Of a stretch of DNA of 64,000 nt, positions 40,773-51,045 are shown one piece after another. The stretch comes from Romboutsia timonensis (GTDB taxonomy: Bacteria > Bacillota > Clostridia > Peptostreptococcales > Peptostreptococcaceae). Both the position numbers and the translations under genes were made by a program. The notes under the pieces were generated by a model that was given only the letters and a program-made list of their open reading frames with translations, did no database searches and was not told the DNA's origin. The stretch spans positions 1 to 64,000 of the forward strand of contig NZ_LT629847.1 of assembly GCF_900106845.1 (NCBI RefSeq), written 5' to 3'. The stretch's first letter is position 1. Each line of letters begins with the position of its first letter.

Positions 40773-40803
40773 AAAAAGTGTGGTATATACTCCCACACTT
40801 TTT
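40773..40803 (-). terminator. intrinsic terminator after hup
   Basis: AAAAAGTGTGG and CCCACACTTTTT arms with a short loop, between hup and rqcP. Confidence 0.85.
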
Positions 40804-40811
40804 CATTTTAA

Positions 40812-41090
40812 TTATCCGTTTATTATATCTTTTAATCCTTTTCCTGCTTTGAAAACTGGAGCTTTAGAAGCTGGTATTTCTATAACTTCTTCAGGATTTC
40901 TAGGATTTCTTCCTTGTCTAGCAGCTCTTTCTCTAGTTTCGAATGTTCCAAATCCAACTAATTGAACTTTATCTCCTGCTACTAATGCTTCTTCAACAGA
41001 TTTCATGAATGCATTTAATGCAGCCTCTGCTTCCTTCTTAGTTAATTCACTTTTTTCTGCCATCTTTGATACTAATTCTGCTTTATTCAC
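40812..41090 (-). CDS. hup: DNA-binding protein HU
   Basis: A 92-residue histone-like protein with helices MNKAELVSKMAEKSELTK, and the arm motif GFGTFETRERAARQGRNPRNPEE that bends DNA. It compacts the nucleoid. It starts at GTG with GGAGGT ten bases upstream. It is inserted between mazG and rqcP; in Bacillus yabN and yabO are adjacent. Confidence 0.97.
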   Translation of the reverse strand: MNKAELVSKMAEKSELTKKEAEAALNAFMKSVEEALVAGDKVQLVGFGTFETRERAARQGRNPRNPEEVIEIPASKAPVFKAGKGLKDIING

Positions 41091-41179
41091 GACGGTTATA
41101 CCTCCTAAAATATTTATAATATAGAACTATAATTTTATAACTATAAATTCTAGATTTTTGACAAATTTCCTTTTAATTT

Positions 41180-42634
41180 TTACAATTTGTTTTTCTTAGC
41201 ACTTTGCCAAAGTTCTTCCATTTGATCAAGCGTCAAATCTTCTAACTTTTTATGTAGTTTAGACGCATTTTCTTCCATAAATTCAAATCTATTTATGAAC
41301 TTTTGATTTGTAAGGTTTAATGCCTCTTCTGAATCTATATGTAAGAATCTAGCTAAATTTACTATTGAGAAAAGTAAATCTCCTAGTTCTTCCTTTATGT
41401 ATTTTATATTTCCTTGTTTACATTCGTCAAGTAGTTCTTTGTATTCTTCCTCAATTTTTTCAAATACATCCTTTATATCGTCCCAATCAAAACCTATAAG
41501 TGCTGCTTTATGTTGAATTTTTTCAGCTTTTATAAGTGCAGGTAAATGATTTGGAATTCTTTTTAAACCAGAAGTTATACTAGTTTCACCCTTTTCATCT
41601 CTTTTTAATTCTTCCCAAGTTTTCTCAAATTGACTCATATCTAAATCGACATTATTGAAAACATGTGGGTGTCTATTAATAAGTTTTGTACAAATTCCAT
41701 TTACTACTTCCTTTAAGTCAAAGTAACCTTCCTCTTTTCCTATTTGACAGTGGAATATAACCTGTAAAAGAATGTCTCCAAGTTCTTCTATCATTTCATC
41801 GATATCATCATTATCAATAGCCTGACAAAGCTCATATGCTTCTTCTATAACGTATTTCTTTAGAGATTCATGCGTCTGTTTTTTATCCCAATCGCATCCA
41901 TTTTCGCCTCTTAAAGTATTCATTATAGCTTCTAAGTCATGTACTGTATTATACATCTTTTTAGAACTTTTTGGTATATATAAACTAGTTAAGTAATTAA
42001 ATAAATTTTCACTTCTATCCAATTCATACAGAGGTACATATTTCTTACTTTCTAAATTCTTAACACCTGCGCCATTTACTATACATACTTCTTGATCATA
42101 ATCATAATATTCCATAAGCTTTAACTTTATATTCGATGCTATAAAATGGTCATATATTTGAGTTATAATCATACTAGTATTTGTATCTATATATGAATTT
42201 TCTATTTCAAATGCATCTATTAATTTAAATCCATCCGCTGGGTCTACTGCTAAGTAGTTAAACATTGCATCCACAAAGCTCATAGAAGCTATTGTCTCAA
42301 CTTCTATATTATTTTCTTTAGCCATAGATTCTATTATTCCTACTGTTTTTTCTGCTACCCTAGGATGACCTGGAACTGCATAAACTAAATCTCCTTCTTT
42401 AGCTAATTCTACAATATGTTTAGAAATTTTATAATAAACATCCTCAAAATTTTCTTCACTATCATAAAAATAATCTAGAGAAGTGTATTTTATAGTTTCT
42501 TTAAGCTTATTTACAATTGGGTGTTTTTCTGTTCTTAGATATATTCTACAACTTGAATGTAGAGCATCTAAAGCACCTTGGCTTATAAGAGAATATTCTC
42601 CTGGTCCAAGTCCTACAATACTTATTTTAGACAT
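41180..42634 (-). CDS. mazG: tetrapyrrole methylase-like/MazG fusion, nucleoside triphosphate pyrophosphohydrolase (YabN)
   Basis: A 484-residue two-domain protein. Residues 1-230 resemble a tetrapyrrole methylase fold (SIVGLGPGEYSLISQGALDAL, VYAVPGHPRVAEKT). Residues 235-480 are MazG (LRGENGCDWDKKQTHESLK, EEAYELCQAIDNDDIDEMIEELGDILLQVIFH). It degrades NTPs such as damaged dNTPs. The fusion is standard for Bacillus YabN. GAGGAG precedes the start. Confidence 0.93.
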   Translation of the reverse strand: MSKISIVGLGPGEYSLISQGALDALHSSCRIYLRTEKHPIVNKLKETIKYTSLDYFYDSEENFEDVYYKISKHIVELAKEGDLVYAVPGHPRVAEKTVGIIESMAKENNIEVETIASMSFVDAMFNYLAVDPADGFKLIDAFEIENSYIDTNTSMIITQIYDHFIASNIKLKLMEYYDYDQEVCIVNGAGVKNLESKKYVPLYELDRSENLFNYLTSLYIPKSSKKMYNTVHDLEAIMNTLRGENGCDWDKKQTHESLKKYVIEEAYELCQAIDNDDIDEMIEELGDILLQVIFHCQIGKEEGYFDLKEVVNGICTKLINRHPHVFNNVDLDMSQFEKTWEELKRDEKGETSITSGLKRIPNHLPALIKAEKIQHKAALIGFDWDDIKDVFEKIEEEYKELLDECKQGNIKYIKEELGDLLFSIVNLARFLHIDSEEALNLTNQKFINRFEFMEENASKLHKKLEDLTLDQMEELWQSAKKNKL

Positions 42635-42688
42635 TTTGTCACTCCTCTTTTGTATTTCTTATTATAAATTTATTTTTATAAAATAAAT

Positions 42689-42721
42689 AAAGGAAATTAA
42701 CTATTTATAAGTATTTCCTTT
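42689..42721 (-). terminator. intrinsic terminator after yabM
   Basis: AAAGGAAAT and ATTTCCTTT arms, 22 bases past the flippase stop, followed by a T-rich run on the minus strand. Confidence 0.72.
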
Positions 42722-42743
42722 ATTTGTATATATATTCTATTTA

Positions 42744-44357
42744 TTACTTCATAAGTTTCAGTTTTCTAAGTACTGTATATATCTTGTTTCCTTTAGGCAT
42801 AGTAAGTATTTCTTCTTTCTTGATACCACCTATTCCTATTAAAACCAATCCATACACTACTCCACCTATAGCTATAGATATTAAAGTTGCTAGCTTTCCA
42901 CCTATTAGACCTGCTATGAAAGCATAACTTAGTTTGACCGCTATAAACATAGTTATAACTGTTATTAATGGTCTTATAATAAATTCTTTAATTGGGAACT
43001 TTACTCCCATAGCTTTCTTTATACAAGCAAGCTCTATTAAAACCGCTATAAAATATGCAGATACTGTACCTATTGCAGAACCTAATACATTTATTGATGG
43101 TATTGCAGTTAATGTGTAACTTATAACTATTTTAGATATCATACCTACAACTAATGCAATAACTGGTATCATTGGTTTTCCCATACCTTGAAGTATACCA
43201 TTCATAGATTGTATTAACCCTAAGAATACTACACATGGTGTAAGGAATAAAAGTATAGTTCCTACAGTTGTTGGTTCTTTTGGATATAGTAATTGCATTA
43301 TAGGTGTTGCAAGTGAAGCTATACCAAATGCACATGGTAAAACTATAAGTAATGTTACTTTTATTGCACTCTTTGTATCTTTTCTAGCTTTAACTTTATT
43401 TCCTAAAGCAAAAGCTTCTGATATAGCTGGAACTAAGCTCATACTCATTGCAACTGTTATAACAGATGGTAAGTTTACTATAGACATTGCCATACCTGTT
43501 AATTGACCAAACATTTTTAAAGCTTGTGTATGTGTATATCCTGCAACCATAAGTCTATCTATAACTATTACGTTATCTATCATATTTACTAATGGCATTA
43601 CAGATGCACCTATTGTTATAGGTATTGCCACAACTAAAAGCTTTTTAAGCACAGTCATTACACTTTCATCTCTAAAGTGTTTACTATTTTTTATATCTAT
43701 TTTACGTTGTTTACTTCCCTTAATATATGCAAATATTAAATATAATATAGATGCTACAGCACCTATAGTAGCCCCCATGATAGCTCCTGCTGCACCTAAT
43801 TCTGGTCCATAACCTTCCATTAAGAAATATGCTAATCCAATACCTAAAATAACTCTGAAGAATTGTTCTGCTATTTGAGATATAGCAATCTTATTCATAT
43901 CTCTATTTCCTTGGAAGTATCCTCTATATGAAGACATAAGTGGAACAAATATAAGAGCTGGTGCTATTGCTAGCATTGCACTTTTTGCACCTGGGTTGTT
44001 CATTATATTATTTACTATGTAATCTGCCCCAAAGAAGAATACTAAAAATGCTAATATTCCAGTCATAAATAATACTGTATATGATACTTTGAATATTTTA
44101 TGAGCACCTTTATGGTCACCTATTGCATTCTTTTCTGAAACTAACTTAGCAAGCGCAGTTGGAAATCCTGCTGTAGCTAAAGTTAAAAATAGGGTATAAA
44201 CTGGATATGCTGCTTGATAATAAGCCATACCTTCTGCACCTATAAGGTTTCCTAGTGGTATTCTAAAGAATGCCCCCATTACTTTAACTAAAATACCTGC
44301 CATTCCAAGTATAAAGGCTCCTTTTAAAAATGAGTCTTTTGCTTTAACACTACTCAT
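42744..44357 (-). CDS. MATE/MVF-type lipid flippase, SpoVB/YabM-like
   Basis: A 537-residue membrane protein with about 14 hydrophobic segments and N-terminal FLKGAFILGMAGILVKVMGAFFRIPLGNLIGAEGMA, typical of the polysaccharide-flippase (SpoVB/MurJ) superfamily. The position between spoVT and mazG is that of Bacillus yabM. It may flip lipid II or another polyprenyl-linked sugar. SpoVB is an alternative name; I do not force a symbol. Confidence 0.88.
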   Translation of the reverse strand: MSSVKAKDSFLKGAFILGMAGILVKVMGAFFRIPLGNLIGAEGMAYYQAAYPVYTLFLTLATAGFPTALAKLVSEKNAIGDHKGAHKIFKVSYTVLFMTGILAFLVFFFGADYIVNNIMNNPGAKSAMLAIAPALIFVPLMSSYRGYFQGNRDMNKIAISQIAEQFFRVILGIGLAYFLMEGYGPELGAAGAIMGATIGAVASILYLIFAYIKGSKQRKIDIKNSKHFRDESVMTVLKKLLVVAIPITIGASVMPLVNMIDNVIVIDRLMVAGYTHTQALKMFGQLTGMAMSIVNLPSVITVAMSMSLVPAISEAFALGNKVKARKDTKSAIKVTLLIVLPCAFGIASLATPIMQLLYPKEPTTVGTILLFLTPCVVFLGLIQSMNGILQGMGKPMIPVIALVVGMISKIVISYTLTAIPSINVLGSAIGTVSAYFIAVLIELACIKKAMGVKFPIKEFIIRPLITVITMFIAVKLSYAFIAGLIGGKLATLISIAIGGVVYGLVLIGIGGIKKEEILTMPKGNKIYTVLRKLKLMK

Positions 44358-44561
44358 AACTTTCCCTCCAAATTATTTATATAACAAACTTTAATATATC
44401 ATATATTCAATATGACATTCAACATATTACCAAAAATCCCAAAATAATATAGATGAATTTTACTTTTATAATATTTTTAAATTAAGCTTTTTAGTTTTCT
44501 AAATATATTATTGTGTATAAAAAATTATAACTAGGCTTAATCAATTTAATTTTTTATAAAT

Positions 44562-44588
44562 AAAAAAGAACCCTATAAGGGTCTTTTT
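44562..44588 (-). terminator. intrinsic terminator after spoVT
   Basis: ACCCT-ATA-AGGGT core extended by AAAAAGA/CTTTTT flanks, ending 7 bases before the spoVT stop in plus-strand terms. The gap 44358-44561 upstream of yabM holds no recognised gene. Confidence 0.75.
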
Positions 44589-44594
44589 TATATT

Positions 44595-45134
44595 TTACTG
44601 AACTTGTTTTCCTAAAAAATTAGCCGCTATTTTAAGTATTTTTTCATCACCCTCAGATAGCATCTCTGATTCTTTTGAAATTAAAACTATAGATCCTATA
44701 CAATCCCCTGATGAACTTACTATAGGCATAATTATTTGATGTGTATACTCCATAGCATCGTCCTTATGTAGCGGGACTAATTTACTATCTTTAAATGGTT
44801 TTGATTCTCTATTTTCTATTAGTTGTTCTAAATCATTGCTTATGCTCTTTTCTTTATACTCTTTTTTAGGAAGCTTAGAAACTGCTATTATTGAATCTAG
44901 GTCTGTAACTATTACTCCGCATCCTAATGTTTCACCTAAAGTTTCTGCATATTCTTGAGAAAATTCATTTAATTCACCTATAGGTGAATATTTCTTTAAG
45001 ATTACCTCGCCATCTTTAGCTGTAAATATTTCTAAAGGGTCTCCTTCTCTTATACGTAAAGTTTTTCTTATTTCTTTAGGAATAACAACTCTTCCAAGGT
45101 CATCTATTCTTCTAACTATTCCAGTTGCTCTCAT
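44595..45134 (-). CDS. spoVT: stage V sporulation regulator SpoVT
   Basis: SpoVT adjusts sigma-G-dependent forespore genes. The 179-residue protein has an AbrB-type swapped-hairpin DNA-binding domain (MRATGIVRRIDDLGRVVIPK, EIRKTLRIREGDPLEIF). The C-terminal GAF-like domain follows. ATG 45134 follows GGAGGG by nine bases; the longer frame from 45185 is unsupported. Confidence 0.95.
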   Translation of the reverse strand: MRATGIVRRIDDLGRVVIPKEIRKTLRIREGDPLEIFTAKDGEVILKKYSPIGELNEFSQEYAETLGETLGCGVIVTDLDSIIAVSKLPKKEYKEKSISNDLEQLIENRESKPFKDSKLVPLHKDDAMEYTHQIIMPIVSSSGDCIGSIVLISKESEMLSEGDEKILKIAANFLGKQVQ

Positions 45135-45196
45135 TCTAATTATCCCTCCAGTTAGTAACTTTAACCTTATTTTTACCAATGACAAGAAAAATATGC

Positions 45197-45229
45197 AAAA
45201 AAAGCTATGTATTACTATACATAGCTTTT
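45197..45229 (-). terminator. intrinsic terminator after prsA
   Basis: AAAGCTATGTA and TACATAGCTTT arms with A/T-runs, 6 bases from the prsA stop. Confidence 0.86.
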
Positions 45230-45234
45230 AAAAA

Positions 45235-46239
45235 TTAAAACTTAACTTTCTTTATTACAGATTCATTTTTTTCTACTTTAGCCTTTTTTGTTATTGCTTC
45301 AATACTTTCCATATATTTATCTTCTGTTAAAGTTTTCTTTATTTCATCTTTAACTTCATCAAATGTAAGTTGTTTATCTATTTTGTCATAAACTTTGATT
45401 ATATGATATCCATATTCTGATTCTACTAATCCTGATATTTCACCTGATTTTAAGCTAAATGCCGCTTCTTCAAATGGTTGCACCATTTGTCCTTTAGTGA
45501 AGTATCCTAAATCTCCACCATTAGCTGCAGACCCTGGATCATCAGAGTATTCTTTTGCAAGTTCTGAGAATTCTTCTCCACTTTTAGCTTTTTTAAGTAC
45601 TTCTTCTGCTTTCTTTTTAGCTTCTTTTTTCTTAGCTTCAGAAAGTTCCTTTCCATTATCATCTACAGTAGATATAAGTATATGAGATGCTTTTACTTCA
45701 TCTTTATAATAATCTGCCTTATGCTCTTCATAATACTTTTTCATTTCTTCATCTGATATTTTTAAATTCTTATCAAAGTTATCTTTATACTTTTGTATTG
45801 TTAAATCTTGTTCTTGCTGAGATCTAAGATATGTATCATCTATACCTAAACCTTCTAATTTCTTTTTATACTCTTCATCTGCATCTATATTTTTCTTTAA
45901 TTCTTCGAAAGCTTTATCTACTTCTTCCTCTGATGGAGCTAATTTATCTTTTCTAGCTTGTTCGCATACTGCTTCTATATCTATCATTTGATCAAGCATT
46001 ATATCTTTAAATTTATCTTTATACTTTACTCCTGCTTCTACTTCAGTATCCCATATAGTACTTCCATACATTGATTCTAAAGATTCCTTGTATAAAGCTA
46101 ATGTTGATTCAAATTGTTTTACTGTTATATTATTTTCATTTACCTTTGCTACAATATCACTATTATTTTTTTTACTACTACATCCTACTGCAGATATACA
46201 CAGTAAAGATGATAAAGTTAATGCTATTATTTTCTTCAC
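45235..46239 (-). CDS. prsA: PrsA-like foldase lipoprotein
   Basis: PrsA folds exported proteins at the outer membrane face. The 334-residue lipoprotein has a signal ending in lipobox SAVGC (Cys20). An N-terminal SurA-like helical part follows, then a parvulin domain at about 180-280 (KASHILISTVDDNG, YSDDPGSAANGGDLGYFTKG, VESEYGYHIIKV). It lies between mfd and spoVT, as in C. difficile. Confidence 0.93.
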   Translation of the reverse strand: MKKIIALTLSSLLCISAVGCSSKKNNSDIVAKVNENNITVKQFESTLALYKESLESMYGSTIWDTEVEAGVKYKDKFKDIMLDQMIDIEAVCEQARKDKLAPSEEEVDKAFEELKKNIDADEEYKKKLEGLGIDDTYLRSQQEQDLTIQKYKDNFDKNLKISDEEMKKYYEEHKADYYKDEVKASHILISTVDDNGKELSEAKKKEAKKKAEEVLKKAKSGEEFSELAKEYSDDPGSAANGGDLGYFTKGQMVQPFEEAAFSLKSGEISGLVESEYGYHIIKVYDKIDKQLTFDEVKDEIKKTLTEDKYMESIEAITKKAKVEKNESVIKKVKF

Positions 46240-46261
46240 AATTAAACACCCTTCCTTGTCT

Positions 46262-49200
46262 TTAATTTGATTTTAAATTACACATATTTTCTAAAAGTTC
46301 TTCTAACTCGTTAACTATATTATAACCTATTTTTTCCTTTGTCTTATATCTAGTTAACGGATTTAATAATATTTCATCTTTTATTTGTCTTACTTTTTCT
46401 ATTTTTAACTTCTTACATAGTGTTTTTATATATGCTATCTTTAATAAAGTCTCTACAGATTTAGGTATATCTGAGAATCTATCTTCTAATTCTTCTTGAA
46501 CCTCATACATATCCTCTTTACTTTCTATAGATGCTATTTTTTTGTACATTTCTATCTTAATTAACTCATCAGTTATATAATTATCTGGTATATACGCATT
46601 TACACTTAAATCTATTTCTACATCTATATCTTCTGAAACAACTTCACCTTTAACTTTCTTTATTGCTTCATTTAACATTTTTACATATAAGTCATATCCA
46701 ATTACAGCCATATGACCATGTTGTTGTGAGCCTAGTATATTTCCTGCTCCTCTTATTTCAAGGTCTCTCATTGCTATTTTGAAACCTGACCCAAACTCAG
46801 TAAACTCTCTTATAGCTTTTAATCTCTTTTCTGCTATTTCACTAAGTGACTTGTCTTTTTCATACATTAAGTATGCATAACCTTGTCTAGTACTTCTTCC
46901 AACCCTACCTCTTAATTGATAAAGTTGAGCTAGACCCATTTTATCTGCATCATATACTATCATAGTATTAGCATTTGATATATCCATACCTGTTTCTATA
47001 ATCGTTGTACAAACTAAAACATTAAATTCTTTATTTAAGAATCCTAATATTATGTTTTCAAGGTCTTTTGAGGTCATTCTACCATGGGCAATAGCAACCT
47101 TAGCATCAGGTACTAATCTTTGAATCATACTTGCCATTTCTTCAATACGCTCAACCCTATTATATACAAAGAATACTTGGCCACCTCTACCTAATTCTCT
47201 TTCTATTTCATCTTGAATTATACTTTCTTTAGCTTCTGTAACATAAGTAATTACTGGATGTCTTTCTTGTGGTGGTTCTTCTATAACACTCATGTCTCTT
47301 ATTCCACTAAGTGACATATGAAGTGTTCTTGGTATAGGAGTTGCAGATAGTGTAAGAACATCCACAGTAGATTTAATTTTCTTTAACGATTCTTTATGCT
47401 TTACTCCAAATCTTTGCTCTTCATCTATTACAACTAAACCTAAATTAGGCATATTTATATCCTTAGATATTATTCTGTGAGTTCCTATTAAAACATCAAC
47501 TAAACCTTTTTTAGCATCTTCTATAATTTGTTTTTGTTGCTTTGGAGTTTTAAATCTACTTAATACCTCAACTCGTATTGGATAACCCTCAAATCTTTCT
47601 TTAAAAGTATTATAATGTTGTTGAGCTAATATAGTTGTTGGAACTAATACAGCTACTTGTTTTTGATCCATACAAGCTTTAAATACTGCTCTTATAGCTA
47701 CTTCTGTTTTACCATATCCAACATCTCCACAGATAAGTCTATCCATTACTTTATCTGATTCCATGTCTTTTTTAGTTTCTTCTATAGCTCTTAATTGATC
47801 ATCTGTTTCTTGATGCGGGAATAATGATTCAAATTCACCCTGCCAAGGAGTATCCTTAGAGAACTTATATCCTTTTACTTTTTCACGCTTAGCGTAAAGC
47901 TCTATAAGATCCTTAGTCATATCTTCTATTTCTTTTTTAACTTTAGCCTTAGCTCTTGTCCATTCATTAGTTCCTAGTTTATTTAACTTAACCTTGTCTT
48001 CTTCTACACCTATATATTTTTGTACTTTATCCATTTGGTCTATAGGTACATATAGATTATCTCCACCTTGATAAACTAACTTCATATAGTCTTTTTTTAT
48101 GTTGTTTACAGTTATTTGTTCAATACCTGTATATCTACCAACCCCACTATTTTCATGAACTACATAATCACCTATATTTAAATCTAAGAATGACTCTATT
48201 TTCTTTCCTTTTTTCTGCTTCTTAGATTTAGATGTTGAAGTTCTCTTATGAACCCCTATCATCTCGTTATCTGTAATTACTACAAATTTTATAGACTTAT
48301 ACTCAAAACCACTAGTTATACGAGCAGGTATAATCACTATTTGAGAAGATTTTATCTCCATATCTCTATCTTTAGATATAGTTGATTCTAAATCTAAATC
48401 TAATAAGTCTGCATGTAATTTTTTTGCTCTGTCATATGTGTTAGTAGCAAGTACTATTTTGTATCCGTTATACTTCAATCTGTTTAATTCTTCTGCTAAA
48501 ACATCTACCTTCGCATTGAAAGTTGGAACTTCTCTAGAATCAAAATTTATTATTGATTTTACATTAAAATCATTTATTGGTTTTGGTAAAAGTGTATTTA
48601 ATACTAATTTTCTACCTTCTGATAAAAAATCTAAATCATTATATGTATATAATAATTTCCCTTGATTTTTTATAGCTAAACCTCTTTCAAGATTTAATTT
48701 ATAATTTTCCTTAAATTCATTTAAATAGTTTTCGCATCTTTCTTTAGTCCTACTTATATCATTAAAGAATACTATAGCATTTTCTTGTAGGTAGGTAAAA
48801 ATACTTTTATTTTCCTCAGGATATAAATAGTCAATATAGTTTTCTATACCTTGGAAATAAGTTTTACTATTTATATTATCTATATTTAAAAATACATCCT
48901 CATTAGTGTTCTTGTCTGTATCTTTTTTAATTTTATCTACAGCTTCTTCTACATTTTCAGGATATATAAATTCTCTTGATGGAGTTATAGAAAATTTATT
49001 TATTTTCTCTATAGATTTTTGTGAGAAAACATCAAAAGTTCGTATAGAATCTATTTCATCATCAAATAATTCCATACGAATAGGATTATTATATTCTAGA
49101 GAGAATATATCTACTATTCCACCTCTTATGCTAAATTGTCCAAATCCCTCTATTTTTGAAACTCTTTCATAACCTAAATTTACTAAGGTTTCACTTAATT

Positions 49201-49654
49201 TTTCTAGGTTTATTACATCACCTATTTTATATGTATAGATGTTTTCTAAAAGTATTTCTTTAGGTATGTATTTTCTCATAACAGCTTCAATAGATGTTAC
49301 TAAAATTATATTTTCTCCCTTAGCTAACTTTAATAATACTTTTAACCTTTTAGCTTCTTCACTTCTATCCTTTGCATCCAAATGATAAAATAAAATATCT
49401 TGAAACCCAATATATTCTACCTTATCCTTCATATAAAAACTTAAATCATCATAAACCTTTTTAGCTTCTAAATCACTATTTGTTATAAAAATAGTTTGTC
49501 TATTTAAATCCCTATACATAGAGTAAGCTATATGTGGTTTTTGTACTGCTAAAAGGCCATTAATTAATAATGAGCCTTTATTATTATTTATACAATTTAT
49601 TATATCTTTATATTCTTTTGAATTTTGCAAAGGGTATACAAATATGTCATTCAT
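46262..49654 (-). CDS. mfd: transcription-repair coupling factor Mfd
   Basis: Mfd removes stalled RNA polymerase and recruits UvrA. In 1130 residues it shows a UvrB-homologous N-terminal region, an RNA-polymerase-interacting domain (LNIGDYVVHENSGVGRYTGI), and the helicase domain with Walker A GDVGYGKTEVAIRA, DEEQRFGVKH (DEEQ box) and LRGRVGRS. The TRCF domain ends it. ATG 49654 (MNDIFVYPLQNSKE) follows AGGGG; ATG 49672 overlaps the pth stop and is less likely. Confidence 0.96.
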   Translation of the reverse strand: MNDIFVYPLQNSKEYKDIINCINNNKGSLLINGLLAVQKPHIAYSMYRDLNRQTIFITNSDLEAKKVYDDLSFYMKDKVEYIGFQDILFYHLDAKDRSEEAKRLKVLLKLAKGENIILVTSIEAVMRKYIPKEILLENIYTYKIGDVINLEKLSETLVNLGYERVSKIEGFGQFSIRGGIVDIFSLEYNNPIRMELFDDEIDSIRTFDVFSQKSIEKINKFSITPSREFIYPENVEEAVDKIKKDTDKNTNEDVFLNIDNINSKTYFQGIENYIDYLYPEENKSIFTYLQENAIVFFNDISRTKERCENYLNEFKENYKLNLERGLAIKNQGKLLYTYNDLDFLSEGRKLVLNTLLPKPINDFNVKSIINFDSREVPTFNAKVDVLAEELNRLKYNGYKIVLATNTYDRAKKLHADLLDLDLESTISKDRDMEIKSSQIVIIPARITSGFEYKSIKFVVITDNEMIGVHKRTSTSKSKKQKKGKKIESFLDLNIGDYVVHENSGVGRYTGIEQITVNNIKKDYMKLVYQGGDNLYVPIDQMDKVQKYIGVEEDKVKLNKLGTNEWTRAKAKVKKEIEDMTKDLIELYAKREKVKGYKFSKDTPWQGEFESLFPHQETDDQLRAIEETKKDMESDKVMDRLICGDVGYGKTEVAIRAVFKACMDQKQVAVLVPTTILAQQHYNTFKERFEGYPIRVEVLSRFKTPKQQKQIIEDAKKGLVDVLIGTHRIISKDINMPNLGLVVIDEEQRFGVKHKESLKKIKSTVDVLTLSATPIPRTLHMSLSGIRDMSVIEEPPQERHPVITYVTEAKESIIQDEIERELGRGGQVFFVYNRVERIEEMASMIQRLVPDAKVAIAHGRMTSKDLENIILGFLNKEFNVLVCTTIIETGMDISNANTMIVYDADKMGLAQLYQLRGRVGRSTRQGYAYLMYEKDKSLSEIAEKRLKAIREFTEFGSGFKIAMRDLEIRGAGNILGSQQHGHMAVIGYDLYVKMLNEAIKKVKGEVVSEDIDVEIDLSVNAYIPDNYITDELIKIEMYKKIASIESKEDMYEVQEELEDRFSDIPKSVETLLKIAYIKTLCKKLKIEKVRQIKDEILLNPLTRYKTKEKIGYNIVNELEELLENMCNLKSN

Positions 49655-49671
49655 ATTAAATTCCCCTCTCA

Positions 49672-50232
49672 TTATCCATTGTATTTATTCATAGCGATGT
49701 CTACATTTTCCTTAATCATAGCTTCTACTGCTTTATAAGCTTTTTCAAGACCTATCTCCAAGTCAGCTTGTTCTTCTTTTCTAAATCTAGAAAGTACAAA
49801 ATCAGCTAAATCTTGCCCTTTCATAGGTTTTGAAACTCCTACTCTTACTCTTGGGAAGTCTCCAGACCCTAAGCATTTTACTATAGATCTCATACCATTA
49901 TGAGTTCCTGCACTTCCCTTTTTTCTTATTCTTAGCTTTCCAACATCTAAATCTATATCATCATATATTACTATTATATTGTCCAAATCAACCTTATAGT
50001 ACTTATATATATCTATTAATGTTTCACCACTTAAATTCATATATGTTTGTGGCTTAACTAAAAGAACTTTCTCAGAACCTATTCTTCCTTCTCCTATTAA
50101 TGCCTTATGTTTTATTTTCGTCACAGATATGTCATATTCCTTTGCTAAAATATCTATAACATTAAATCCTACGTTATGTCTTGTATTTTCATATTGCTTT
50201 CCAGGGTTTCCTAAACCTACTACTACGTACAT
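49672..50232 (-). CDS. pth: peptidyl-tRNA hydrolase
   Basis: Pth frees tRNA from dropped-off peptidyl-tRNA. The 186-residue protein starts [20 protein letters not shown], with catalytic His in TRHNVGF, and has QTYMNLSGE and [24 protein letters not shown]. It is known as spoVC in Bacillus. It lies next to mfd, and the next gene upstream on this strand is a prepilin peptidase. Confidence 0.97.
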   Translation of the reverse strand: MYVVVGLGNPGKQYENTRHNVGFNVIDILAKEYDISVTKIKHKALIGEGRIGSEKVLLVKPQTYMNLSGETLIDIYKYYKVDLDNIIVIYDDIDLDVGKLRIRKKGSAGTHNGMRSIVKCLGSGDFPRVRVGVSKPMKGQDLADFVLSRFRKEEQADLEIGLEKAYKAVEAMIKENVDIAMNKYNG

Positions 50233-50243
50233 AGTATTCCTCC

Positions 50244-50861
50244 TTAATTACTTATTATGTTAAACCAAAAATTGAGTATATCAAAATTGGTTAATATTAT
50301 TAAAATTGTTGCTAGTGATATAAATGGTGCAAATGGTATTTTTCTTATTTTATCACTTTTTGTTAAAAGTATATACATACAATATATTGATGCTAATATA
50401 AAGGATAAGAATATTAGGTATATTGAATAATTTTTACCTAACACAAAACAACATAAGCCATAAAGACCTATGTCACCTTCACCTAATCCTTTAGTTACTT
50501 TAGCTAATATGTATGGTATTATAATTCCTACTAACAGTGATGTTATGTATGTTTTAGCGTCTGGTGATATTAAAAATATTCCACCTTGAATTATTATACC
50601 ACTAAGTATCGTTATATCATATATGTATGTTGTATGATAGTCTATTATTGAAATTATGATTATAAATGGTATTAGTGATAAGTATTTTATTGATTGTTGT
50701 GTTATTCCATACTTTTGATAAGTTAGGACCATTGATAAAATCATTAGGATATAAATTATTATTGTATTAGATTTTGTTTTTGTCAGTTCATCACAGATTT
50801 TATAAATTTGATTGCTACAAATATATGACATTATTATTGCAATTAATATTATATATATCAT
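50244..50861 (-). CDS. A24-family prepilin peptidase, short form
   Basis: A 205-residue membrane protein with about six segments. It keeps the two A24 aspartate motifs: [12 protein letters not shown] near 70-80 and [12 protein letters not shown] near 128. It lacks the N-terminal zinc/methyltransferase (DiS_P_DiS) region that the neighbouring peptidase has. This resembles C. difficile PilD2. It should cleave prepilin leaders, or a special subset of them. It ends 11 bases before pth. Confidence 0.85.
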   Translation of the reverse strand: MIYIILIAIIMSYICSNQIYKICDELTKTKSNTIIIYILMILSMVLTYQKYGITQQSIKYLSLIPFIIIISIIDYHTTYIYDITILSGIIIQGGIFLISPDAKTYITSLLVGIIIPYILAKVTKGLGEGDIGLYGLCCFVLGKNYSIYLIFLSFILASIYCMYILLTKSDKIRKIPFAPFISLATILIILTNFDILNFWFNIISN

Positions 50862-50972
50862 AAGTTTAATAATAGTAGTAGGCTACTAATATTATTAACT
50901 TTATGTATTTTTTGTAATCATCTATAAATCCTATTTTTACAATTTCAAATATGTTTATTTTAATATATTTTA

Positions 50973-50981
50973 TGATATAAT
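50973..50981 (+). promoter_or_regulatory. extended -10 of the antitoxin RNA
   Basis: TGATATAAT on the plus strand gives an extended -10 with start near 50988. The -35 is poor (TTTATT, 16 bases away). Confidence 0.5.
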
Positions 50982-50994
50982 ATAAATATAAAAA

Positions 50995-51030
50995 GAAATC
51001 ACAACCTATTTAGCGGTAGAGTGTGATTTT
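50995..51030 (-). terminator. terminator of the toxin mRNA
   Basis: AAATCACA (50996-51003) pairs with TGTGATTT (51022-51029). On the minus strand a CTTTTTATATT run follows. It lies inside the predicted antitoxin RNA, whose 5' part would therefore fold the same way. Confidence 0.65.
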
Positions 51031-51045
51031 CATATAAATTATTTT

